Below are positions 35,805 to 46,328 of a DNA stretch of 54,962 nucleotides, in pieces. The DNA is from Clostridia bacterium (lineage in GTDB: Bacteria; Bacillota_A; Clostridia; Oscillospirales; CAG-272). The notes under the pieces are model-generated. The model did not search any database, was not told where the DNA came from, and saw only the letters and a program-made list of their open reading frames with translations. Numbering within the stretch: position 1 is the stretch's first letter; every line of letters starts with the position of its first letter. The stretch lies in NCBI GenBank assembly GCA_017454075.1, contig JAFTDQ010000136.1, positions 1 through 54,962 of the forward strand. Reading direction: 5' to 3'. The position numbers and the translations under genes are program-made.

Positions 35805-36854
35805 ATGTCAGAAACTCCGCAGCCGATAACCGAATTTCTTCAATATCTTCTCGTGATCAAGGGCAGGTCAAAGGGAACCGCCGAGCAGTACCGGATCGAC
35901 CTTGTCCTGCTTTTCAAATACGTGTTTTCGTCCCGCGAAGGTCTCCCGCTTTCGGGAGAGGAGTTTGACGGGCTTGATATAAGCGGGCTCGGAGACGATT
36001 TCGCGCGGAGCATCACCAAAAACGAGATCATTTCTTTCCTTGCCTTCGCCTCGGCCGGGAGGGGAAACAACGCGAGGACAAGGGCGAGAAAGCTCTCCTC
36101 GGTGAGGTCTTTCTACAAGTATTTCTGCGGCTCGGCGGCAAAATACCCCGTGAACCCGACCGAGAATATCGACGGTCCGAAGATACCGAAATCCCTGCCG
36201 AAACATCTTACAAAGGACGAGTCGACGGAGCTTCTCAGGACCGTGATGAAAGACGAATCAAAGTTCACGGAGCGGAATTTCTGCATAATCACGCTGTTTC
36301 TGAACTGCGGGATGCGTCTCAGCGAGCTTGTCGGGATAAACCTCCGGGATATAGACCGCGAGATGAAGACGCTCCGCGTAACGGGAAAGGGCGCCAAGGA
36401 GAGGATCATATATCTGAACGACGCCTGCCGCTCGGCGCTGACCGACTATCTCGCGGCGAGGGACAAAAACCCCATGCCGGGGCACCGCGACGCGCTGTTC
36501 CTCAGTTCGAGACACCGCCGCATAAGCAAACAGATGGTCCAGGCGGTCGTTTACAGATATCTGAAAGAGGCGGGGCTCGACAACCGGGGGCTTTCGGTAC
36601 ACAAGCTCAGGCACACGGCGGCGACTCTTATGTATCAGACCGGGCAGGTCGATATAAGAGTGCTGAAGGACATACTCGGGCACGAACAGCTGAACACGAC
36701 TCAGATATACACACATCTGAGCGACGAATCCATGAAGAACGCAATGGACGTTAATCCCCTTGCCGGTTTTTCGAAGCCGCACAAAAAGACCGTAAGCGGC
36801 GGCGGAGACGGGGAGAGCGGTGACGAGGCGGAAAAGAGACAGGAAGACGATTGA
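35805..36854 (+). CDS. Tyrosine recombinase (XerC/XerD-like)
   Basis: The 349-residue product has an N-terminal SAM-like core-binding domain (about 8-115) and a catalytic domain with the full set of active residues: Arg171 in GMRLSEL, Lys195 in GKGAKER, His266 and Arg269 in HKLRHTAATL, His293 in LGHEQLNTTQ and the nucleophile Tyr302 in IYTHLS. It resembles XerC/XerD resolvases that undo chromosome dimers at dif. It is somewhat long because of an Asp/Glu-rich tail. No prophage or integron genes surround it, which favours a housekeeping role. The next gene starts 1 bp after its stop. Confidence 0.85.
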   Translation: MSETPQPITEFLQYLLVIKGRSKGTAEQYRIDLVLLFKYVFSSREGLPLSGEEFDGLDISGLGDDFARSITKNEIISFLAFASAGRGNNARTRARKLSSVRSFYKYFCGSAAKYPVNPTENIDGPKIPKSLPKHLTKDESTELLRTVMKDESKFTERNFCIITLFLNCGMRLSELVGINLRDIDREMKTLRVTGKGAKERIIYLNDACRSALTDYLAARDKNPMPGHRDALFLSSRHRRISKQMVQAVVYRYLKEAGLDNRGLSVHKLRHTAATLMYQTGQVDIRVLKDILGHEQLNTTQIYTHLSDESMKNAMDVNPLAGFSKPHKKTVSGGGDGESGDEAEKRQEDD

Positions 36855-36855
36855 A

Positions 36856-37722
36856 ATGATATCGCTGAATGACAGAAAAGGGCCGGTCTTCGGTCCCGGC
36901 GGGACGTCGGAGGACATGAAGGCGGCAAAACTGAAGACCCCGGGCATTCCCGCCTGGCTCAAACAGAAAGGGCTGACCGCTTTTGAATACGAATGCGGAC
37001 GCGGGGTCCCGAAGACCCCGGCCGCCTTTTCGGCGCTCGGAGAGGCCGCGAAGGAAAACGGCATAACGCTGTCCGTACACGCCCCGTATTTCATCTCGCT
37101 CTCGGGGCTGGACGACGAGATCAGACTGAGGTCCGTCGATTATATAAGACAGTCGGTCGAGTGCGCGGAGCTGATGGGAGCGGGGATCATCGTCGTCCAC
37201 TGCGGAAGCTGCGCTCAGCAGAGCCGCGAGGACGCCATGGCGAGGTCGGCTGACACGCTCGGCGTCGCGCTTGACAGAATAAAGTCGGACGTCGTTATCG
37301 GCGTCGAAACCATGGGGAAGATAAATCAGCTCGGGACGCTCGAGGAGGTCGTAAAGCTCTGCGGTCTGTCCGAAAGACTGCGCCCCGTCGTTGATTTCGG
37401 ACATCTCAACGCGAGAAATCTCGGCGGTTATTACGTCACAAAGGACGATTACGGCAGGACCTTTGACTATATCGGCCGTGAGCTCGGGGCGGACGCCGCG
37501 AAATACCTCCACTGCCATTTTTCAAAGATCATGTTTACCCCCGCCGGGGGCGAAAAGGAGCATCTCACCTTTGAAGATACGGTATACGGTCCGGAGTTCG
37601 AGCCGCTTATGGAGGCGATTTCGGACGGCGGATACTGCCCTTCGGTGATATGCGAATCCGCCGGAACGCAGGCGGCCGACGCCCTCATGATGGCGGAATA
37701 TTTCAAAGGGCTGAGGGCCTGA
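36856..37722 (+). CDS. Endonuclease IV-like TIM-barrel protein (AP endonuclease family 2)
   Basis: The 288-residue product follows the endonuclease IV family with most zinc ligands in order: His in LSVHAPYFIS (about 74), His in IVVHCGSCAQ (about 114), Glu in GVETMGKIN (about 150), Asp and His in VVDFGHLNARN (about 184), His in LHCHFSKIMF (about 221), His in KEHLTFED and Glu in VICESAGTQ (about 266). The Asp usually before the KEH-region His is not obvious. It probably cleaves abasic sites, although some family members are sugar-phosphate isomerases. I chose ATG 36856, with AGGAAG upstream, over an in-frame start at 36820 inside the recombinase gene. Confidence 0.82.
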   Translation: MISLNDRKGPVFGPGGTSEDMKAAKLKTPGIPAWLKQKGLTAFEYECGRGVPKTPAAFSALGEAAKENGITLSVHAPYFISLSGLDDEIRLRSVDYIRQSVECAELMGAGIIVVHCGSCAQQSREDAMARSADTLGVALDRIKSDVVIGVETMGKINQLGTLEEVVKLCGLSERLRPVVDFGHLNARNLGGYYVTKDDYGRTFDYIGRELGADAAKYLHCHFSKIMFTPAGGEKEHLTFEDTVYGPEFEPLMEAISDGGYCPSVICESAGTQAADALMMAEYFKGLRA

Positions 37723-37735
37723 AAGGAGAAAAGAC

Positions 37736-38593
37736 GTGAAAAAGATCACTTGCGCGCTGATCGCCCTGATACTGATTTCCGCGCTTTTCTCGTGCTCCGG
37801 CGGCGGAAAAGGGGAGGAAACGCTCCCTCCCGTAAAGGTCATAGGCGTTAACGAAAACGAAAAAGTCACCTCGACGCTCGTCAGGGACGGATTTTCGATG
37901 AACATCTACGTGACGTATTCCGAGATTACCGGATATTCAGGCAGCGAGAAGAGCATCACGCTCCCAGAAAACGCCGCCGGGGTTCCGGTCAGAAAGATTG
38001 CCGAGAACGCCTTCAAAAACAGCGGGAATCTTGAAAAGGTCGTTTTTTCAAAGGGGATCAGGATCATCGACCGGTTCGCCTTCGACGGGTGCGGCTCACT
38101 CCGCGAGGTCGTTCTGAACGAAGGGCTCGAAACGATCGGCGACTATGCCTTCAGAAACACGGCCGCCGCGAAATGCGATCTGCCGGGGACAGTCGTTTCG
38201 CTCGGAAAATACTGCTTCTACGGCGCCGATCTCAGGGAGGTCGTCCTGCCCGATTCGCTCTCCTCTGCCGGGAAATACTGTTTTTACGCGAACAAAAATC
38301 TCGCTTCGGTCACCTTCGGAAGGCGGCTGACCGAGATATCCGAAAACATGTTTTACAACTGCGAGTCGCTTGTCATCACCGAGCTTCCGGAACAGATAAA
38401 AAAGATCGACTCCTACGCCTTCCGGGGATGCGTTTCGCTAAAGCGGCTCGTTGTTCCCCGCGGGACGACGAGCATAGGGGACGGAGCGTTTTACGGCTGT
38501 ACCGGGCTTACCCTCGTCGGATGGGAGGGCTCGACCCTCGCGAAATACGCCCGCGACAACGCGCTGAAATGCGAGCTGAGGCCCGTCGAATGA
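37736..38593 (+). CDS. BspA-like leucine-rich-repeat lipoprotein
   Basis: The 285-residue product has a lipoprotein signal peptide ending in SALFSC (Cys near residue 20). After a short spacer come about seven LRR_5/BspA-type repeats (about residues 75-270) with recurring AF-x-x-C-x-x-L-x-x-V-x-(L/F) patterns. It is a smaller relative of the lipoprotein at 12426 but shares the GC-rich composition of its neighbours. The start is GTG at 37736 with AAAGGAG upstream. Its stop overlaps the U32 gene start. A cell-surface binding role is inferred from the family. Confidence 0.85.
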   Translation: MKKITCALIALILISALFSCSGGGKGEETLPPVKVIGVNENEKVTSTLVRDGFSMNIYVTYSEITGYSGSEKSITLPENAAGVPVRKIAENAFKNSGNLEKVVFSKGIRIIDRFAFDGCGSLREVVLNEGLETIGDYAFRNTAAAKCDLPGTVVSLGKYCFYGADLREVVLPDSLSSAGKYCFYANKNLASVTFGRRLTEISENMFYNCESLVITELPEQIKKIDSYAFRGCVSLKRLVVPRGTTSIGDGAFYGCTGLTLVGWEGSTLAKYARDNALKCELRPVE

Positions 38594-39813
38594 AAAAACC
38601 GGAGATCCTTTCGCCGGCCGGAAATCCCGAAAAGCTCGCGGCGGCTTTCCGCTTCGGGGCGGACGCCTGCTATCTTTCGGGAAAGACGTTCGGGATGAGA
38701 TCGGCGGCGGACAATTTCACCGAGGAAGAGCTTTCCGCGGCGACGGAATACGCGCACGGTCTCGGAAAAAAGATTTACGTCACGGTGAACGTCCTCCCGC
38801 ATGATGACGAATATCCCGCGCTCATACGTCATCTCGGCTTTCTCGGGGAGGCGGGAGCAGACGGGGTCATAGTCGCCGATCCCGGAGTTATGGCCCTCGC
38901 CGCGGAGGTCTGTCCGGGAGTGGCCGTCCACGTTTCGACCCAGACGAGCGTGACTTCGTCAAGGGCGGCGGAACAGTATGCGAAGCTCGGAGCGCGGCGC
39001 GTGGTGCTCGCGCGGGAACTGACTCTTGACGAGATCAGGTCGATCAGGAAAAACGTGTCGCGCGAACTTGAGCTTGAGGCGTTCGTTCACGGCTCGATGT
39101 GCGTTTCCTGGTCGGGACGGTGTCTGCTTTCGAACCATTTTACGGGCAGGGACGCGAATCACGGCCGGTGCGCCCAGCCCTGCCGCTGGAACTACCGGCT
39201 TTTTGAGCTCGAGGAAGAAAAGAGGCCGGGCAGGGAAGAGCGGATCGGGATAGTTGAGAACGATCTCGGGACGTTTTTCATGTCGTCGAAGGATATGTGC
39301 ATGATAGAGCACGTTCCCGAGCTTATCGACGCCGGCATCGACAGCTTCAAGATCGAGGGCAGGATGAAGAGCGCCTACTACGCCGCCGTGACCGCAAATA
39401 CATACAGGATGGCAGTCGACGCCTGCGAAAAAGGGCTTCCGTACGATCCCGAATGGCTCTCGGAGCTTGAAGGAGTGAGCCACAGGCAGTATTCGACGGG
39501 CTTTTATTTCTCGGATCCTTCGGAGGACGCTCGTATCGTGACGGAACCCGGGTATATGAGAGAAAGGATATACGCGGGGACGGTCGACGGGACGGCCGAC
39601 GGCAGGATGTTTATAACTCAGCGCAACCGCATCGCGGAGGGCGACGAGATCGGACTTCTCACGCCCGGGAAGACGGGGATACCGTTCAGGGCGCTCGACA
39701 TGAGGGACGAAGAGGGCGCGAAAATAGACGCCTGTCCGCACCCGCTTATGAAATACAGCATAAAGCTCCCCGACGGGATGACCGCCCGCCCGGGGGATAT
39801 GATAAGAAAATGA
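38590..39813 (+). CDS. U32 family protein (TrhP-like)
   Basis: The 407-residue product has the peptidase-U32 signature EAFVHGSMCVSWSGRCLLSN (about residues 157-176) and further cysteines in GRCAQPCRW, which together can ligate an Fe-S cluster. KIEGRMKSAYY and SHRQYSTGFYF follow downstream. Despite the name, members such as TrhP act in prephenate-dependent tRNA U34 hydroxylation. The length of about 405 fits TrhP1-type proteins. The ATG overlaps the stop of the LRR lipoprotein (ATGA). Two other tRNA-modification genes, mnmG and truB, follow ddl nearby. Confidence 0.85.
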   Translation: MKKPEILSPAGNPEKLAAAFRFGADACYLSGKTFGMRSAADNFTEEELSAATEYAHGLGKKIYVTVNVLPHDDEYPALIRHLGFLGEAGADGVIVADPGVMALAAEVCPGVAVHVSTQTSVTSSRAAEQYAKLGARRVVLARELTLDEIRSIRKNVSRELELEAFVHGSMCVSWSGRCLLSNHFTGRDANHGRCAQPCRWNYRLFELEEEKRPGREERIGIVENDLGTFFMSSKDMCMIEHVPELIDAGIDSFKIEGRMKSAYYAAVTANTYRMAVDACEKGLPYDPEWLSELEGVSHRQYSTGFYFSDPSEDARIVTEPGYMRERIYAGTVDGTADGRMFITQRNRIAEGDEIGLLTPGKTGIPFRALDMRDEEGAKIDACPHPLMKYSIKLPDGMTARPGDMIRK

Positions 39814-39841
39814 CAACTTATAACAGGACGGGACACAGGAC

Positions 39842-40894
39842 ATGAATATCGCGGTTCTCGCGGGAGGATATTCTCCCGAAAGGGACGTTTCGCTGGTTTC
39901 GGCGATTCTGATAGCCAGGGCGCTGTGCCGAAACGGACACCGCGTCGCGCTGATCGACGCGTATCTCGGAACGGATCTGCCCGAAGAGGGAGCGGAAGCT
40001 CTTTTTTCGGGAGAGATAACAAGGGAATACAGCATAACCGAGAGCGTGCCGGATCTTGAAAAGCTCAGAAACGAAAGCGGAAACGGCGACGCGCTCGTCG
40101 GAAAAAACGTTATTGAGGTTTGCCGGGCGGCGGACATCGTTTATATCGGGCTTCACGGCGCGTCGGGCGAAAACGGCGAGATACAGGCGCTGCTTGACTG
40201 TCACGGTATAAAATACACCGGGACGGGATACCTCGGATGCGCCCTCGCCATGGACAAGGAGATCTCAAAGGTCCTTTTCCGCGGCGCGGGAATAGATACG
40301 CCCGACGGGATCACGGCGACCCGTGAATCCGACGCCGGGAGGATACTCCGGGAGGTCGGGCTGCCGTGCGTGATAAAGCCCTGTTCCTGCGGCTCGTCGG
40401 TCGGCGTGTCAATTGTAAGGGACAGGGATTCGCTCGGCGACGCGCTTTCATGCGCCTTCGCATACGAGGACAGGGTGCTTGCCGAGAAGCTCGTGACGGG
40501 CAGGGAGATGACCGTCGGGATCCTTTGCGGAGAGGCGCTCCCGCCTATCGAGATCATACCGAAAAGCGGATTTTATGATTACAAGAACAAATATCAGGGC
40601 GGCATGACCGAGGAGATCTGCCCGCCCGATATAACGGGAGAAGAGGACGCTCTGCTGAGGAAAACGGCTCTCCGCGCGATGCGCGCGCTCAGGATAGACG
40701 AACACGCGTACTGCCGGGTCGACGTGATCCTTTCCGGGGACGGAACGCCCGTCGTTCTCGAGGTAAACACCCTCCCGGGTATGACCCCGACGAGTCTCCT
40801 TCCTCAGGCGGCGGCAGCCGCGGGGATCGGGTACGACGCTCTGTGCGAAAAGATAGCCGTCAGCGCCTATGAAAGCCGGAAAAATGGACTGTAA
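39842..40894 (+). CDS. ddl: D-alanine--D-alanine ligase
   Basis: An ATP-grasp ligase that makes the D-Ala-D-Ala end of peptidoglycan precursors. The 350-residue product shows VLAGGYSPERDVSL with the catalytic Glu (residue 14), IGLHGASGENG (about 102), AMDKEISKVLF, CGSSVGVSI with the Ser (about 184), the omega-loop FYDYKNKYQGG with the Tyr expected for D-Ala specificity (about 244), and the metal-binding VVLEVNTLPGMTP (about 305). The family HGxxGEDG motif reads HGASGENG, with Asp to Asn. mnmG begins inside its last 26 nt. Confidence 0.94.
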   Translation: MNIAVLAGGYSPERDVSLVSAILIARALCRNGHRVALIDAYLGTDLPEEGAEALFSGEITREYSITESVPDLEKLRNESGNGDALVGKNVIEVCRAADIVYIGLHGASGENGEIQALLDCHGIKYTGTGYLGCALAMDKEISKVLFRGAGIDTPDGITATRESDAGRILREVGLPCVIKPCSCGSSVGVSIVRDRDSLGDALSCAFAYEDRVLAEKLVTGREMTVGILCGEALPPIEIIPKSGFYDYKNKYQGGMTEEICPPDITGEEDALLRKTALRAMRALRIDEHAYCRVDVILSGDGTPVVLEVNTLPGMTPTSLLPQAAAAAGIGYDALCEKIAVSAYESRKNGL

Positions 40895-42758
40895 GACCGA
40901 AATCGCCGTTATCGGGGCCGGGCACGCCGGGATCGAAGCGGCGCTCGCCGCGGCGCGTATGGGCGTCGGCACCGTGCTCTTCACGATGAACCTCGACGCC
41001 GTCGGAAACATGCCCTGCAATCCGTCGATAGGCGGAACGGGTAAGGGACATCTTGTTTTCGAGATCGACGCCCTCGGCGGGGAGATGGGGAGAGCGGCGG
41101 ACGCGGTCACGCTTCAGAGCCGCACCCTGAACGACAGCAAAGGCCCCGCCGTGAGGTCGAAAAGGATACAGGCGGACCGTCTCCTTTACCGTTCGATCAT
41201 GAAAAACACGATAGAGAGAACGGAAAACCTCCGGCTGTATCAGGCGGAGGTCGTTTCGGTTGAAGTGAGAGACGGGCGCGTCTGCGGGCTGACCACCTCG
41301 CTCGGCGAAAAATGGGAATGCCGGTACGTCATAATCGCGGCCGGCACGTACCTGAACGGCCGGGTGATCGTCGGCGAACACGCGCGCGAGTCGGGACCCG
41401 ACGGGATGCTCCCCGCAAAGGGACTTTCGGAATGCCTTTCAAATCTCGGCGTGAGACTTATGAGGTTCAAGACCGGGACTCCGCCGAGGATAAACCGCCG
41501 CTCGGTGGACCTCGCCGCCCTTGAGATTCAGAACGGAGAGGACGGGATCACGCCGTTTTCGGCGGATACCGACGAAAACGGGCTTTCGGGGAGGGGATCC
41601 CTTCCGTGCTACGTCGCTTATACGAACGAAAGAACGCACGAAATAATCAGAAACAATCTCAGCCGCTCCCCGCTCTTTTCCGGCGTGATAAAAGGAACGG
41701 GGCCGAGATACTGCCCGTCGATCGAGGACAAGGTCGTAAGATTTTCCGACAAGGAAAGACATCAGCTGTTTCTCGAGCCGCTCGGGAAAGACACCGACGA
41801 GCTTTATCTTCAGGGCTTTTCGAGTTCGCTTCCCGTCGACGTTCAGCGGGAAATGCTGAGGTCGATAAAGGGCTTTGAAAAAGCCGAGATAATGCGCCCC
41901 GCGTACGCGATAGAATACGACTGCTGCGATCCGCTTCAGCTTTTTCCGACGCTTGAGTTCAAGAAGATCGGGGGGCTTTACGGCGCCGGGCAGTTCAACG
42001 GGACGTCGGGATACGAAGAGGCGGCCGCCCAGGGGCTCGTCGCCGGGATAAACGCGGCGCTGTCCGCCCGGGGACGGGAACAGATCGTCCTTCCGCGCGA
42101 CAGCTCTTATATCGGCACGCTGATAGACGATCTCACGGTAAAAGGCACGAACGAGCCGTACAGGATAATGACCTCCCGCTCGGAATACCGCCTCCTTCTC
42201 CGTCAGGACAACGCGGAGGAGCGGCTTATCGGATACGGCAGATACGCGGGGCTGATTTCGGACGAAAGATACGCCCGGTATCTTAAGAGAAAAGAACAGA
42301 TAGAACAAGAGATCACAAGACTGTCGGAAACGACGGCGTCGGCCTCCGAGGAACTCAACAAAGCGCTCGGGGAGCTCGGGTACGAGCCGCTGACCGGCGG
42401 AGTCCGCCTCGCGGAGCTCATCCGCCGCCCCGGCGTGAGCTACGAAATGACGGCGCCTTTCGATCCCGGCCGTCCTGCGCTCCCGAAGAGGGTCGCGGAA
42501 GAGGTCGGCATACTCATAAAATACGACGGATACATAAAAAGGCAGCTCAGGGACGCCGAGCGGATGAACCGGATGGCGGGAGTAAAACTCCCGAAGGACA
42601 TCGATTATTCGCGTATTGACGGGCTCAGGCTCGAGGCGCGGCAGAAGCTGAACGAGGTGAGACCGGCCGATCTCGGTCAGGCGAGCCGCATAAGCGGGGT
42701 CTCCCCGGCTGACGTCTCGGTCCTCGCCGTGTATCTGAAACTGAAAGGTGAAAGATGA
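40869..42758 (+). CDS. mnmG: tRNA uridine 5-carboxymethylaminomethyl modification enzyme MnmG
   Basis: With MnmE, MnmG adds carboxymethylaminomethyl to U34 of tRNAs using FAD and methylene-THF. The 629-residue product has the FAD dinucleotide motif VIGAGHAGIEAALAAARMG near residue 14, the MPCNPSIGGTGKGHLVFEIDALGG block with the active Cys (about 53), GTYLNGRVIVG, FKTGTPPRI with a second conserved region, and C-terminal TSRSEYRLLLRQDNAEERL. ATG 40869 overlaps ddl. A second in-frame ATG at 40884 is an alternative. mnmE, rsmG and parA, often its neighbours, are not adjacent. Confidence 0.96.
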   Translation: MKAGKMDCKTEIAVIGAGHAGIEAALAAARMGVGTVLFTMNLDAVGNMPCNPSIGGTGKGHLVFEIDALGGEMGRAADAVTLQSRTLNDSKGPAVRSKRIQADRLLYRSIMKNTIERTENLRLYQAEVVSVEVRDGRVCGLTTSLGEKWECRYVIIAAGTYLNGRVIVGEHARESGPDGMLPAKGLSECLSNLGVRLMRFKTGTPPRINRRSVDLAALEIQNGEDGITPFSADTDENGLSGRGSLPCYVAYTNERTHEIIRNNLSRSPLFSGVIKGTGPRYCPSIEDKVVRFSDKERHQLFLEPLGKDTDELYLQGFSSSLPVDVQREMLRSIKGFEKAEIMRPAYAIEYDCCDPLQLFPTLEFKKIGGLYGAGQFNGTSGYEEAAAQGLVAGINAALSARGREQIVLPRDSSYIGTLIDDLTVKGTNEPYRIMTSRSEYRLLLRQDNAEERLIGYGRYAGLISDERYARYLKRKEQIEQEITRLSETTASASEELNKALGELGYEPLTGGVRLAELIRRPGVSYEMTAPFDPGRPALPKRVAEEVGILIKYDGYIKRQLRDAERMNRMAGVKLPKDIDYSRIDGLRLEARQKLNEVRPADLGQASRISGVSPADVSVLAVYLKLKGER

Positions 42759-43666
42759 ACGGCGTTCTGATAGTTGACAAGCCGTCCGGCGTGACTTCCC
42801 ACGACGTCGTTAGCGTGATACGCCGGCTCTGCGGTACGAGACAGACCGGGCACGCCGGGACGCTCGACCCCATGGCTACGGGAGTTCTGACCGTCCTCGT
42901 CGGGCGGGCGGTCAAGGCGTCCGAATATCTGCTTTCGGGAGACAAGACCTATCGCGCGGTGATGCGGCTCGGCGTCACGACCGACACCGGGGACGCGACC
43001 GGGCGCGTGACGGCGACTTCCGATCATATTCCCGCGTTTGAGACCGTCTCACGCGCTGTCGAAGAGTTTACGGGGGAACAGTTTCAGACGCCTCCGATGT
43101 ACAGCGCCCTGAAGGTCGGCGGAGTGAAGCTCTGCGACGCCGCGCGGAAGGGTATCGAGATCCCGCGCGAGCCGAGGAGGATAAACGTATATTCGATATC
43201 GGCGTCAAAGACCTTCAATCCCCGCGAGGTAAATCTCGAGGTCTCCTGTTCCGGAGGGACGTATATACGGACGCTTTGCGAGGATATAGGAAAAAAGCTC
43301 GGATGCGGCGCGACCCTCGCGGCCCTGCGGCGGACACGCGCCTGCGGCTTTGACGTAAGCGGGGCGACTCCGCTCGACGAGCTTTCAAAGCTCGGTCCGG
43401 AGGGGATAAAAGAGCTTCTTGTCCCCGTCGAGCGGCTTTTCGACGATCTGAGCTCCGTTTCCCTGCCGGAGTTTTTTGAAAAACTCTGCAAAAACGGATG
43501 CCCGATATATCTGAAAAAGCTCGGATGCCCGTCTCCCGGCCCTGTCGGCACGAGGGTCAGGCTCCTTGACCGGAACGGGACGTTCTTTGCGCTCGGCGAG
43601 GTCGCCGAAACCCCTGACGGCGAGGCCGTCCGGGCGATAAAAAGGTTTGATATATTAAACGGCTGA
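42755..43666 (+). CDS. truB: tRNA pseudouridine-55 synthase TruB
   Basis: Makes pseudouridine 55 in the T-loop of tRNAs. The 303-residue product has the N-terminal NGVLIVDKPSGVTSHDVV, the catalytic Asp in HAGTLDPMATGVL (residue 42), KTYRAVMRLGVTTDTGD, and FQTPPMYSALKVGG. The C-terminal domain is PUA-like. The ATG overlaps the mnmG stop (ATGA). It is the last gene of the long plus-strand unit and is followed by a bidirectional terminator shared with the ATP synthase operon. Confidence 0.96.
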   Translation: MNGVLIVDKPSGVTSHDVVSVIRRLCGTRQTGHAGTLDPMATGVLTVLVGRAVKASEYLLSGDKTYRAVMRLGVTTDTGDATGRVTATSDHIPAFETVSRAVEEFTGEQFQTPPMYSALKVGGVKLCDAARKGIEIPREPRRINVYSISASKTFNPREVNLEVSCSGGTYIRTLCEDIGKKLGCGATLAALRRTRACGFDVSGATPLDELSKLGPEGIKELLVPVERLFDDLSSVSLPEFFEKLCKNGCPIYLKKLGCPSPGPVGTRVRLLDRNGTFFALGEVAETPDGEAVRAIKRFDILNG

Positions 43667-43669
43667 CAT

Positions 43670-43705
43670 AAAAACCGTCACGTCCGATTTCGGACGTGAC
43701 GGTTT

Positions 43706-43708
<3 letters not shown>
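43670..43708. terminator. Bidirectional terminator between truB and the ATP synthase operon
   Basis: A 16-bp perfect stem AAAACCGTCACGTCCG/CGGACGTGACGGTTTT with a 4-nt loop. The A and T runs at its base serve as U-tracts in both directions. The stop codon of atpC lies inside the right edge. Confidence 0.95.
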
Positions 43709-46323
<2,615 letters not shown>

Positions 46324-46328
46324 TTAAA